A stretch of 15,877 nt of DNA from Candidatus Stercoripulliclostridium pullicola (GCA_017694145.1 JADINF010000082.1:1-15877); one strand, 5' to 3'. Counted from the stretch's first letter, positions 1 to 8,176 are shown. Numbers and translations are program-made. The notes: generated from the letters alone by a model not told the origin.

Positions 1-369
1 ATCGACGGAACGCCCATGTATTTCGTAAGGCAGAAGATGTTCCGCCTTCTTCCCCGTCTCGATATTTACAGGGGCGTAGACAAGGACGGACAGCACGTCG
101 CGACGGTAAAAGCGAAATTCTCTTTATTCCGTAAAAAATGTTCGGTACACAGCGAGCAGTACGGAGAATTCTACATTTACGGCAACATCTTCGCGTGGGA
201 TTTCTCTATTTATGCGGGCAATAACGCCGACGGAGAACTCGTCGCGACAATAAACAAAAAGATCTCTCGTATAGCGGACACTTACGATATAAATATTCTT
301 GCGGGCAAAGAGGGCTTCATGCTCACGCTTTGCATAATCATAGATTATCTGTATCAGAAGAAGCACTAA
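1..369 (+). CDS. LURP-one-related (LOR/YxjI-like) family protein, 5' end outside window
   Basis: The reading frame is open from base 1 to the TAA at 367-369; the ATG at 16 lacks a ribosome binding site and lies inside the domain, so the true start is probably upstream of the window. About 122 residues are visible. The pattern (IDGTPMYFVRQKMF, then repeated beta-strand units such as DKDGQHVATV, FYIYGNIFAWDFSIY and ELVATINKK, then a hydrophobic C-terminal helix around FMLTLCIIIDYL) is typical of the LOR/tubby-like fold. Bacterial members are about 160 residues, so roughly a quarter is missing. The molecular function of these proteins in bacteria is not established; membrane or phospholipid association is suggested by similarity to tubby and scramblase folds. 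A terminator follows at 416-461, separating it from the glycolytic pair. A related but divergent gene occurs at 13680-14201. I am fairly confident of the family, not of a role. Confidence 0.75.
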   Translation: MDGTPMYFVRQKMFRLLPRLDIYRGVDKDGQHVATVKAKFSLFRKKCSVHSEQYGEFYIYGNIFAWDFSIYAGNNADGELVATINKKISRIADTYDINILAGKEGFMLTLCIIIDYLYQKKH

Positions 370-415
370 ACTTATCGACGAGCGTCGAGCTTTGCGCGTA
401 AAACATAAAAATTAT

Positions 416-461
416 TTCCAAAACGTCGGGTCGCTTTGCGCGCGACGTTTTCGGAATTTTT
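416..461 (+). terminator. Rho-independent terminator after the LOR gene
   Basis: The arm TTCC-AAAACGTCG (416-428) pairs with CGACGTTTT-C-GGAA (443-456), giving 13 base pairs with one bulged C, a 14-base GC-rich loop, and five Ts at 457-461. It ends the transcript of the LOR gene before the gap-pgk operon. Confidence 0.8.
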
Positions 462-530
462 GCCGCGGAGAACGCGGTCGTTAGCGGCATAGTAAATCAA
501 AACAATCAAAGATATATAAGGAGAATACCT

Positions 531-1562
531 ATGGCAAAAGTAAAAGTTGGCGTAGCGGGATACGGCGTTATCGGTCAGCGTCTCGCGGACGGCGTAGCCC
601 GTCAGAAGGATATGGAACTCGTAGGCGTAGCCGACGTGGCGCCCACGCTTGCGGTGAGAGCGCTTTACGAGAAAGGCATGCCTTATGCGCTTTATCTCGC
701 GTCCGAGGACAAACGCGCCGAATTCGATCGTCTTGGAATTCCCGTTTCCGGCACGATGGAAGATATGGTCAAAAAGTGCGACGTCGTGCTCGACAGCTCG
801 CCCGGCGGCATAGGCGCGCGCAATAAAGAGCTTTACGTCCGTCTCGGTAAGAAAGCCATATTCCAGGGCGGCGAGAAGAATTCCGTTGCCGACGTATTCT
901 TCCACGGATACGCCAATTACGAGAAGGGACTCGGCAAAGACTTCCTGAAGCTCACTTCCTGCAATACCACGGGACTAATAAGAAGCGTGGACTGCCTCGA
1001 TAAGGCTTACGGCATCGAGCGCGTGGCGATAACGATAATCCGCAGAGTGGCGGATCCCGGCGATTACCACAGAGGTCTTACCAACGCGCTTCAGATAGAT
1101 AAAGCTCCTTCGCATCAGGCGGTGGATCTCATGACGATCATGCCTCACGTGGAAGCCACGGGTATACTCGTACATACGCCTATCACTCACGGACACATCA
1201 TCACCGTAGTCGCGACCGGTAAGCAGAAGATAACGAAGGAGATGGCGCTCGAAGCGTTCTCGAAGCATCCTCGTATCCGCATCGTCAGTATAGCCGACGG
1301 ATTCCTCGGCAATGCGTCGCTTTTCCGTTATGCGCGCGATCTCGGCAATCCGCGCGGCGACATGTACGAAATAGCGCTGTGGGAAGACTCGATCGTGGAA
1401 ACGGGCGACAGCATAATGTACGCGATCAATATTCCGCAGGAAGCGGTCACGATACCCGAAACGATGGACGGTATCCGCGCGGTTATGAACATGCAGGCGA
1501 CTTCCGAGGAAGCGACCGCCGTCACCAACAGCTATCTCGGCATAGGAAAATGGAAAAAATAG
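531..1562 (+). CDS. gap: Type II (archaeal-type) glyceraldehyde-3-phosphate dehydrogenase
   Basis: Predicted to oxidise glyceraldehyde-3-phosphate to 1,3-bisphosphoglycerate with NAD or NADP in the cytoplasm (EC 1.2.1.59 family). The 343-residue protein is close to archaeal enzymes (about 335-340). It has an N-terminal Rossmann motif GVAGYGVIGQR (residues 7-17), the active-site signature SCNTTGL with catalytic Cys144, and the PITHGH segment with candidate catalytic His220. The bacterial class I signature SCTTNCL is absent, which separates it from ordinary bacterial GapA. The start is fixed by AAGGAG at 518-523, seven bases before the ATG. Its last 13 bases overlap the phosphoglycerate kinase gene, so the two are probably translationally coupled and one pathway unit. 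I could not see a convincing promoter in 462-517. Archaeal ancestry is a family-level inference; the identification itself is strong. Confidence 0.93.
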   Translation: MAKVKVGVAGYGVIGQRLADGVARQKDMELVGVADVAPTLAVRALYEKGMPYALYLASEDKRAEFDRLGIPVSGTMEDMVKKCDVVLDSSPGGIGARNKELYVRLGKKAIFQGGEKNSVADVFFHGYANYEKGLGKDFLKLTSCNTTGLIRSVDCLDKAYGIERVAITIIRRVADPGDYHRGLTNALQIDKAPSHQAVDLMTIMPHVEATGILVHTPITHGHIITVVATGKQKITKEMALEAFSKHPRIRIVSIADGFLGNASLFRYARDLGNPRGDMYEIALWEDSIVETGDSIMYAINIPQEAVTIPETMDGIRAVMNMQATSEEATAVTNSYLGIGKWKK

Positions 1563-2791
1563 GTATTAAAAATCTTATAGGAGCGGACGTACGCGGAAAG
1601 CGCGTACTTTTCCGCCCCGACATAAATTCTCCGATAAACGCAAACGGCGAAATAGTCAACGACAACAGGCTCAATAAGACGGTACCCACTCTTAAGTACC
1701 TCGTCGAATCGGGCGCGAAAACGGCGATAATCGCTCATCAGGGCGACACGCTCGACTATCAGAATCTTATCCCGCTCGCGGCGCACGCGAAAAGGCTTAC
1801 GGAGCTGAGCGGCATAAAAGTGGATTATATCGACGACGTATGCGGCGACGCGGCTATCGAGAGGGTGAAAGCGCTTAAAGAGGGCGAGGTCATAATCCTC
1901 GGTAACCTCCGCTATCTCACGGAGGAAGTTTCGACTTTCGAGAAGGACGTGAAGCTCACCGCCGAAGAAATGGAAAAAACCTATCTCGTAAGAAGGCTTA
2001 CGCCGCTTTTCGACGTTTACGTCAACGACGCGTTCAGCGCGGCGCACCGCAACGCTCCGAGCATGGTTGCTTTCGAGAGGCTCATGCCTTCTTACGCGGG
2101 ACCGCTGTTCTTCAAAGAGTACGAAGCGCTTTATACGGTCATGCACAGCGCGAAAAAGCCCGTCGTATTCGTATTGGGCGGAGCGAAGATCTCGGACGCT
2201 TTCGGGATGATGGACAAGGTGCTCGCGGACGGCGTTGCGGATAAGATCGTTACCTGCGGCGTTACGGGCGTAGTGATGCAGCTTGCGCGCGGCGTAAAAG
2301 CGGGCGCGAAATACGAAAAATGGCTTGCGGACAAAGACCTTATCGTATTCGTCGAACAGGCTAAGGGATTGCTCGCGAAATACTCGGACAAGTTCGTGCT
2401 TCCCGTCGATTTCGCCTATGAAAAAGACGGCGCGCGCGCCGAAGCGGACTTATCGGAGCTTCCTATAGACGACGCAATGTTCCTCGATATCGGAGCAAAG
2501 AGCATAAAGGACGCCGAAGCCGCGATAGCTTCCGCGGGAACGATATTCGTAAACGGTCCTGCGGGGGTGTACGAGAACCCTATGTTCGCCGAAGGCACCG
2601 ACCGCGTGTGGAACGCCATAGCGAAAGCGAAAGGATATTCCGTGATAGGCGGCGGCGACACGGTCACGGCGGCGGCTAAATTCATCGATCTCAACGATAT
2701 AAGCTACGTCTGCACGGCGGGCGGGGCGATGGTACGCTTCCTGAGCGGCAAGAAACTCCCGCTCATCGAGGCGATGACTTCTTCGAAATAA
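1550..2791 (+). CDS. pgk: Phosphoglycerate kinase (archaeal-type)
   Basis: Transfers phosphate from 1,3-bisphosphoglycerate to ADP, the step after GAPDH. The 413-residue product has the N-domain substrate motif RPDINSPI near the start, AHQGD, NLRYLTEE, YVNDAFSAAHR, FVLGGAKISD, and the C-domain nucleotide loop GGGDTVTAAA (from residue 367). These variants (RPDINSPI rather than RVDFNVP, NDAFSAAHR rather than NDAFGTAHR) look like the archaeal PGK branch, as does the neighbouring GAPDH. I chose the ATG at 1550, which overlaps the gap stop and begins MEKIGIKNL; the frame is open further upstream, but that part only shadows gap. No well-spaced Shine-Dalgarno is visible, so expression probably relies on coupling with gap. 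No terminator is obvious after 2791. Confidence 0.93.
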   Translation: MEKIGIKNLIGADVRGKRVLFRPDINSPINANGEIVNDNRLNKTVPTLKYLVESGAKTAIIAHQGDTLDYQNLIPLAAHAKRLTELSGIKVDYIDDVCGDAAIERVKALKEGEVIILGNLRYLTEEVSTFEKDVKLTAEEMEKTYLVRRLTPLFDVYVNDAFSAAHRNAPSMVAFERLMPSYAGPLFFKEYEALYTVMHSAKKPVVFVLGGAKISDAFGMMDKVLADGVADKIVTCGVTGVVMQLARGVKAGAKYEKWLADKDLIVFVEQAKGLLAKYSDKFVLPVDFAYEKDGARAEADLSELPIDDAMFLDIGAKSIKDAEAAIASAGTIFVNGPAGVYENPMFAEGTDRVWNAIAKAKGYSVIGGGDTVTAAAKFIDLNDISYVCTAGGAMVRFLSGKKLPLIEAMTSSK

Positions 2792-2843
2792 TATAAGCGC
2801 GTCGCGCGGCGTTATCCCGGCGCGCGGGCGCCGGAGCATAACG

Positions 2844-3752
2844 ATGCGCGAATACAAAATAATGCAATTCACCGATTGCCATCTCGACGACGGCACCGCG
2901 GAAGCGGGGCTTGAGCAGATCGCCGCGCTGTGGGAGCATGCGAACGCCGATCTCGCGGTATTCACGGGGGACGTGGTATTCGGTAAAAACGACCTCGTTT
3001 TTTACGATAGGCTGGATGAGTTTTTCAGGTCGAGGAACGCGCCTTTCGCCGTGGTGCTCGGCAATCACGAGGGCGAATGCAACACTGTAGGCAGGCGCGG
3101 TATCATGGAGAAATGCGCTTCGCTCGGTAACTGTATAACCGAAGTAAATCCGATAGGGAAGCGTTACGGCAACTACATTTACGACACTCCGTTCGACGGG
3201 GTGTCGCTCGCTATGCTGGACTCGGGCGATTACGCTCCGTGGTACGAGAAACTGCGCCACCCGATAAGGTCGAAATACGCCGCGGTGACCAAAGAACAGA
3301 TCTCGTGGTACGTGAACGCCGTCAAGGATAAAAAAGCGATATTCGTTTTTTTACATATACCCGTACCCGAATACGAACGCGCATATTACGGAGCGCTCGC
3401 GCGAGGCGAAGTCAAATACGGCGCTTTACGCGAGAATATAGCTTCCGACGGCAGTCTGAAGCGCGTTTCCGACGTCGTATGCTCTTCCGCGGTCAATACG
3501 GGGTTTTTCGAAAGCGCGCGTTCGATAGGCAACCTGAAAGCTATATTCTGCGGGCACGATCATCTTAACGACTATTACGTGGAATACAAGGGTGTAGGGC
3601 TCGTTTACGGACAAAAGACGGTGGGCTTCGAGGGCTCCGGCTACGCCTTCGACGGAAGGGGTTTCCCCGACTATACGGGAGCGACGCTCGTCACCGTTTA
3701 CGAAAACGGCGATTTTACGCCGCGGCAAATATATTATAAGGATATCCGATGA
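2844..3752 (+). CDS. Calcineurin-like metallophosphoesterase (Dcr2/PAP28-like)
   Basis: A 302-residue cytoplasmic-looking protein with no signal peptide. The two-metal phosphoesterase motifs appear in order: D11-x-H13 (FTDCH), G42-D43, GNHE (73-76), FLHIP in the middle, and GHDH near the C terminus. The extra motifs LDSGDY, HIPVPEY and GHDHLNDY resemble the Dcr2/PAP28 branch of the family, whose yeast member is a protein phosphatase; the substrate here cannot be read from sequence. The start is supported by GGAG at 2833-2836, seven bases before the ATG. The stop overlaps the start of the next flavoprotein gene as ATGA, so it is the first gene of a run extending at least to 6408. It begins 52 bases after pgk and may also be reached by transcription from there. 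Confidence 0.88.
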   Translation: MREYKIMQFTDCHLDDGTAEAGLEQIAALWEHANADLAVFTGDVVFGKNDLVFYDRLDEFFRSRNAPFAVVLGNHEGECNTVGRRGIMEKCASLGNCITEVNPIGKRYGNYIYDTPFDGVSLAMLDSGDYAPWYEKLRHPIRSKYAAVTKEQISWYVNAVKDKKAIFVFLHIPVPEYERAYYGALARGEVKYGALRENIASDGSLKRVSDVVCSSAVNTGFFESARSIGNLKAIFCGHDHLNDYYVEYKGVGLVYGQKTVGFEGSGYAFDGRGFPDYTGATLVTVYENGDFTPRQIYYKDIR

Positions 3753-4867
3753 TTTACGATCTGATAGCGGTAGGCGGCGGCGTGAGCGGAATGGTAGCCG
3801 CTATATGCGCCGCAAGGCGAGGGAAAAAGGTGCTTATCCTCGAAAAAGGAGAGCGCGTCGGTCGTAAACTGCTTGCGACGGGCAATGGCAAATGCAACCT
3901 TGCCAACACGGCGCCCGTTGCGGGTAAATACAATTCCGACTTTGCCCTGGCGGCGTTGAGGGAGTTTCCGCTCGAAGCGCAAATTGAATTCTGGAGAAGT
4001 ATAGGGCTCGTGACGAGGGTCACGGAAGGCAGGGTCTATCCCTATTCCGAGCAGGCTTCGGGAGTTCTCAACGCTCTGCGCGCGGCGCTTACGGAATACG
4101 GCGTCGAAACGCTCGTTTCCGCAGGCGCGGAAAGGATAGAAGGAAGTTATACCGTCAACGGCGTTTACCGTGCGAAAGAGCTTCTTTTAGCCACGGGAAG
4201 CAACGCATCTTTCGGATACGAAAGTCTCGAGCTGCTCCTGCCTTACGGACACCGTTCAACGCCGAGAATTCCTGCTTTGGTGCCCTTAATGACCGATAAA
4301 AGGAACCTGAAAGGCTTGAAAGGCATAAGAGCCCGCGTCACGGCCGCGCTCAAGGCGAACGGAAAGGAAATCGCGCGGACTTCGGACGAGATACTTTTCA
4401 AGGATAACGGAGTATCGGGAACGGCGGTATTCACTCTTTCGGGCGCGCTCGCGAGGAAAGGCATTACCGACGGAAGCGCTTCGCTCGCTATCGACTTCGC
4501 TCCCGAATTCACCGAGAAGGAGTTGGGCGCGCTTTTTATAGGCGGCGTAGAGCCGGAAGGAATGTTCCATAAGGAAATAGCGGCGGCGATAAAGAGGATA
4601 GCCGCGTCGGAGGGCTCGAAGCCGGAGCGCGTTGCGAAAAACTTTACGCTCGACTGCGTAAGACCGGGACCAAAAGAGCTTGCGCAGGTAATGTGCGGAG
4701 GGCTCGAGACGGCGGGATTTTATCCCGACACTCTCGAATCGCGTTATTCGCCCGGCTTGTATGCCGCGGGAGAAGCTCTCGACGTGGACGGCGAATGCGG
4801 CGGTTTCAACCTTATGTGGGCGGTTGCGTCCGGAATGGCGGTAGGTAAGAAATGCTGTTCAAAGTAA
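3749..4867 (+). CDS. HI0933/YhiN-family NAD(P)/FAD-dependent oxidoreductase (BaiN-like)
   Basis: A 372-residue flavoprotein. FAD-binding features are the N-terminal GGGVSG dinucleotide motif (9-14) with an acidic end to strand 2 (LEK, 31-33), the family hallmark GRKLLATGNGKCNLAN (38-53), and the C-terminal GLYAAGEALDVDGECGGFN segment that closes the FAD site. Family members are usually about 400 residues; this one is slightly short, apparently in the middle domain. Most are functionally undefined; the relative BaiN was proposed to act in bile-acid metabolism, but that should not be transferred here without evidence. Translation is coupled to the preceding phosphoesterase through an ATGA overlap, and its own end overlaps the next flavoprotein gene by 16 bases. 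Confidence 0.9.
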   Translation: MIYDLIAVGGGVSGMVAAICAARRGKKVLILEKGERVGRKLLATGNGKCNLANTAPVAGKYNSDFALAALREFPLEAQIEFWRSIGLVTRVTEGRVYPYSEQASGVLNALRAALTEYGVETLVSAGAERIEGSYTVNGVYRAKELLLATGSNASFGYESLELLLPYGHRSTPRIPALVPLMTDKRNLKGLKGIRARVTAALKANGKEIARTSDEILFKDNGVSGTAVFTLSGALARKGITDGSASLAIDFAPEFTEKELGALFIGGVEPEGMFHKEIAAAIKRIAASEGSKPERVAKNFTLDCVRPGPKELAQVMCGGLETAGFYPDTLESRYSPGLYAAGEALDVDGECGGFNLMWAVASGMAVGKKCCSK

Positions 4868-6408
4868 AGGATATAAGACTGAAGCCCGGATATTCCGAAG
4901 AGGAACTTAAGAGAGCCGTTCTGAAACGGCTCAATACTTATGCGGAGAATGTGGAAACGGTCACGCTGTTGCGTAAAAGCATAGACGCCCGCAACAAGAG
5001 CGACGTGCGCGTCGCGCTTACGGTCGCGGCGGCTGTCCGTTCTACTAAAGGTATACGTGCCGAAGAGTACGTTGCGCCGCCTTCGAGGCTGAAAGATCTG
5101 AAGCTTTTCGGCAAGAAAAGCGACTTGAAGATCGTCGTCGTGGGCAGCGGTCCCGCGGGGCTTTTCGCCGCGCTCACGCTTGCGGAAGCGGGGCTCAGAC
5201 CTCTGGTGATAGAGAGGGGCGGCGACGTGGACGAGCGTGTCGCAAAGGTGGATATCCTGCGCAAAACGGGTATATTGGACACGGAATGCAACGTGCAGTA
5301 CGGCGAAGGCGGCGCGGGGACTTTCTCGGACGGAAAGCTTAATTCGGGTATCGATAAAGAATATTTCAGCATACTTTTCGGTGAGTTCATAGCGGCGGGT
5401 GCTCCCGCCGACATAGCTTACGAAGCCAATCCGCATATAGGCACGGACTTGTTGCGCTCCGTGGTGAAAAACTTACGCAAACGTATCGCGGAACTGGGCG
5501 GCGAAATACGCTGTCACGCGAAGCTCACCGATATAGAAGTAAGCGACCGCGCGCTCAAAGGAATCGTCGTCAACGGGTGCGAAAAAATAAAGGCGGATAT
5601 CATGGTGCTTGCCATAGGGCACAGCGCGTACGACACTTTCCGCATGCTTAATTCGCGCGGACTGGATATGGCGCCGAAGCCTTTTTCGATAGGAGTCAGA
5701 GCGGAACACAGGCAGGAGCTTATAAGTCGCGCGCAATACGGAGATTTCGCGCCGCTTCTGCCGCCCGCCGATTACAAATTCAGTACGCACCTTGCGGACG
5801 GCAGGGGAGTGTACACTTTCTGTATGTGCCCGGGCGGCGAAGTGGTGTGTTCTTCGTCGGAAGAAGGCACGATAGTCACCAACGGCATGTCCTTCCGTGC
5901 CCGCGACGGAGAATTCGCCAACAGCGCGGTACTGGTATCGGTTGCGCCGAGCGATTTCGGAGGAGGCTTGTGGGGAGGTTTCGAAGGAAGGGCGGTTATA
6001 GAGCGCGCCGCTTTTGCCGCGGGCGAAGGCGGATACCGCGCTCCCGCGCAATATTACGGCGATCTTATAAAAGGGAAGGAAACGTCTGCGGAGATAACGT
6101 CCTCTTACGCGCCCGCTCTTACGGGCACGTCGCTTGAGCGCTGTCTTCCTCGTCATATTCTAGACGACATAGCGGAGGGTATAGCCGTTTTCGGCAGGAA
6201 ACTCAAGGGTTTCGATTCGCCCGACACCGTTCTTATAGGGGCGGAAACGCGGTCTTCGTGTCCCGTTACTATCCTGCGTAACGCTTCGGGAGAGGGCAGT
6301 ATCGGCGGGATATATCCTGCAGGCGAGGGCGCGGGATACGCGGGCGGCATCACTTCTTCGGCTGTCGACGGCATCAGAGCCGCGATCAGGATATACGGAA
6401 GATTATAA
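4852..6408 (+). CDS. COG2509-family FAD-dependent dehydrogenase
   Basis: A 518-residue protein with the COG2509 arrangement. A small N-terminal domain (about 1-85, including LLRKSIDARNKSDVRVAL) precedes a Rossmann FAD motif VVVGSGPAG (95-103) with ERGG at the end of strand 2 (121-124), the family signature NVQYGEGGAGTFSDGKLNSG (147-166), and a C-terminal AGEGAGYAGGITSSAVDG segment. Length agrees with the family. The electron acceptor and substrate are unknown; the proteins are widespread in Clostridia and often sit beside other oxidoreductases. Its start overlaps the HI0933-family gene by 16 bases; no strong ribosome binding site is seen, so coupling is likely. A gene for an ECF S component follows after 21 bases. 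Confidence 0.9.
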   Translation: MLFKVKDIRLKPGYSEEELKRAVLKRLNTYAENVETVTLLRKSIDARNKSDVRVALTVAAAVRSTKGIRAEEYVAPPSRLKDLKLFGKKSDLKIVVVGSGPAGLFAALTLAEAGLRPLVIERGGDVDERVAKVDILRKTGILDTECNVQYGEGGAGTFSDGKLNSGIDKEYFSILFGEFIAAGAPADIAYEANPHIGTDLLRSVVKNLRKRIAELGGEIRCHAKLTDIEVSDRALKGIVVNGCEKIKADIMVLAIGHSAYDTFRMLNSRGLDMAPKPFSIGVRAEHRQELISRAQYGDFAPLLPPADYKFSTHLADGRGVYTFCMCPGGEVVCSSSEEGTIVTNGMSFRARDGEFANSAVLVSVAPSDFGGGLWGGFEGRAVIERAAFAAGEGGYRAPAQYYGDLIKGKETSAEITSSYAPALTGTSLERCLPRHILDDIAEGIAVFGRKLKGFDSPDTVLIGAETRSSCPVTILRNASGEGSIGGIYPAGEGAGYAGGITSSAVDGIRAAIRIYGRL

Positions 6409-6429
6409 AAATTTAACGGAGAAATGCGT

Positions 6430-7020
6430 ATGAACAAGCGTCTCAAAACAATGTCTTTGACAGCGCTTTTCGCGGCGCTTATATTGGTATCGACCGCTTA
6501 TGCCAAAATCCCGATAGGTTTCGGATACGTGCACGTGGGCGACATATTCATCATGACGGGTGCTTTCTTTTTGCCGACGGTTTACGCGGTGCTTTCCGCG
6601 GCGATAGGTAGTATGCTTGCCGATCTCATAGCGGGCTACGTCATATATATGCCCGTTACGTTTTTCGTCAAAGGGCTCATGGCGCTCGTTTGCAGTCTGC
6701 TGTATTATAAAAAATTCAAATTCGTGCGTTTGCTCGCGGGTACCGTCGCGGCGTCCGTGGCGATGCTTGTAGGATACTTCGTATTCGAAGGTTTTTACTA
6801 CGGTTGGGCGGGCGCGATAGGCAATATCCCGCTTTCGCTCATACAACCCGCCGTTTCCGTTACGTGCGCAGTTTTGTTAACGCCGGCTTTGGGCAAAATA
6901 CCTTATCTCATAAACTTAAAGGAAGAAATTATGCCGCGTAAAAAAGTCTCGACCAAAGCTCACGCCCCCGCCGAAAAGGCGTCGGATAGCGACGTCGAGG
7001 ACGCGGGCGCTTCCGATTGA
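6430..7020 (+). CDS. ECF transporter S component with hydrophilic C-terminal tail
   Basis: A 196-residue integral membrane protein, predicted to be the substrate-binding subunit of an energy-coupling factor vitamin or micronutrient importer. It has about five to six hydrophobic helices between residues 8 and 155 and typical S-component features: an N-terminal TALFAALILV helix and the GYVHVGDIFIM loop. The substrate cannot be told, and no EcfA or EcfT gene is in the window, so it presumably uses a shared module (group II type). I prefer the ATG at 6430 to the in-frame ATG at 6424, because GGAG at 6418-6421 is eight bases from the former and only two from the latter. The last roughly 30 residues (from MPRKKVST) are charged, Ala/Lys/Asp-rich and unusual for the family; an internal start at 6931 is possible. 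Confidence 0.85.
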   Translation: MNKRLKTMSLTALFAALILVSTAYAKIPIGFGYVHVGDIFIMTGAFFLPTVYAVLSAAIGSMLADLIAGYVIYMPVTFFVKGLMALVCSLLYYKKFKFVRLLAGTVAASVAMLVGYFVFEGFYYGWAGAIGNIPLSLIQPAVSVTCAVLLTPALGKIPYLINLKEEIMPRKKVSTKAHAPAEKASDSDVEDAGASD

Positions 7021-7056
7021 CCGTAAAAAGGTACCCTAATCGACTGTTTGGAAACA

Positions 7057-7094
7057 CATTTTGACGCCCGCGGAGCGGAATGTTGTCAAAAATG
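7057..7094. other. Inverted repeat upstream of the kinase promoter
   Basis: CATTTTGAC at 7057-7065 is matched by GTCAAAAATG at 7085-7094 in inverse orientation with one extra A and a 19-base loop. It ends just before the -35 box of the kinase promoter. It could be a regulator site or an imperfect terminator for the upstream run, although no T-run follows. Confidence 0.4.
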
Positions 7095-7095
7095 C

Positions 7096-7124
7096 TTGTG
7101 TTCGGCATACTGTTTCGGTATAAT
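7096..7124 (+). promoter_or_regulatory. Sigma-A promoter for the APH-like kinase gene
   Basis: TTGTGT (7096-7101), a 17-base spacer and TATAAT (7119-7124) lie 43 bases before the kinase start. The -10 box is perfect and the -35 box matches four of six bases. Confidence 0.7.
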
Positions 7125-7167
7125 AATATAGTAAGGTCACGGTTTGTGTGGCAAACGGAGAACGGAT

Positions 7168-8142
7168 ATGGAAAGCAATACTAAAAAATACGTCAGCAAA
7201 TACGATGCCAAAAAGTTATTCGAAGAGAGCGGAGTAGGCGCCGCCGAGATAGTCAAGGAATGCGAAACGGGCGAATTCAACACCGTCTATTCGGTCAGAA
7301 GCAACGGCAAAAGATATTATCTTAAATTCGGCAGCGACGATTCCACACCCACTTTGAATTACGAGAAGGATATGCTCAGAGCGGAGCTTGCGGCTTACGC
7401 GGCGCTCGAAGGCACCGACGTCCTGCGTCCGACGATAGTTTTCGCGGATACTTCGCGCGAGAAGATCAACGTGGATTATTTTATCACGGAAGGTCTTGAC
7501 GCGCCTTTACAAGGGCTTACCTTCCCCAATCTCAAAGCGCGTAAGAGGGTGATGTATCAGCTCGGAGCGGACGTGGCGAAAATACACGCCGTCAAAGGAA
7601 CGGAATTCGGTTATTTCCAGTTCGGGAAAAAACCTACTTGGGCTGAAGCTTACAAACTTATGATAGACAAGATAGTCGCGGACGCCACCGTACTTAACGT
7701 CCGCATCGATACTTTCCGCGTCTACGCGGTGCTCGACAGAGTCAAGGACATACTCGCCGAGGTCACCGAAAGCTCCCTCGTTCACGGCGATCTGTGGGCG
7801 GGTAACGTTTTCGTCAACCGCAAGAACTTCACCTATCAGGGACTTATCGACTGGGAACGCGCTTTCTGGGGCGATATAGCGGCAGACTTTGCCACGCTCG
7901 CGCCTCGGGGAAACATAGAACGCAATCGTTATTTCGTCAAAGGTTATAACAGCGTGACGCCTATCGAATTCAACGCTAAACTGCATACCCGTATCGATCT
8001 TATGAAACTTTATTACGGAATGGTGATGATCACCGAGCCCGAACTCCGCTGGAAGAAGGGTTCGTTCCAGTACAACATTCATAAGTATTACGGAAGAAAA
8101 GTTTTCAACAAAGCGTTGAAGGCTCTGGAAAAACCTCTTTGA
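7168..8142 (+). CDS. Aminoglycoside phosphotransferase-fold (APH/fructosamine-kinase-like) kinase
   Basis: A 324-residue soluble protein of the APH/choline-kinase fold. An N-lobe with RYYLKF (likely the ATP-binding lysine strand) is followed by the catalytic-loop motif VHGDLWAGN (catalytic Asp208, Asn213) and the metal-binding IDWERAFWGD (Asp228), the usual APH replacement of DFG. HGDLW-GN followed by IDWE resembles fructosamine or homoserine/choline-type kinases more than antibiotic-resistance enzymes, so a metabolic substrate (a sugar amine or amino alcohol) is likelier; this is inference. The ATG at 7168 has GGAG at 7157-7160, seven bases away; a TTG at 7144 in the same frame would lie before that site and is not used. 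The gene is monocistronic, with its own promoter and a terminator at 8177-8208. Confidence 0.82.
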   Translation: MESNTKKYVSKYDAKKLFEESGVGAAEIVKECETGEFNTVYSVRSNGKRYYLKFGSDDSTPTLNYEKDMLRAELAAYAALEGTDVLRPTIVFADTSREKINVDYFITEGLDAPLQGLTFPNLKARKRVMYQLGADVAKIHAVKGTEFGYFQFGKKPTWAEAYKLMIDKIVADATVLNVRIDTFRVYAVLDRVKDILAEVTESSLVHGDLWAGNVFVNRKNFTYQGLIDWERAFWGDIAADFATLAPRGNIERNRYFVKGYNSVTPIEFNAKLHTRIDLMKLYYGMVMITEPELRWKKGSFQYNIHKYYGRKVFNKALKALEKPL

Positions 8143-8176
8143 TAGATCCGCGTCCGTAGAACGGATAACGATATCG

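Noticed and set aside
1379..1549. Upstream extension of the phosphoglycerate kinase frame by 57 codons
   Set aside because: The extra residues are Arg/Gly/His-rich and are only a frame-shifted reading of the GAPDH gene; PGK homology begins at MEKIGIKNL (1550).
7144..7167. TTG start extending the kinase by eight residues
   Set aside because: The GGAG ribosome binding site at 7157-7160 is inside this extension and is correctly spaced for the ATG at 7168.
7168..8142. Antibiotic-resistance aminoglycoside phosphotransferase
   Set aside because: It has the APH fold, but the HGDLW-GN and IDWERAFWGD motifs are shared with many metabolic kinases, and nothing mobile or resistance-related surrounds it.
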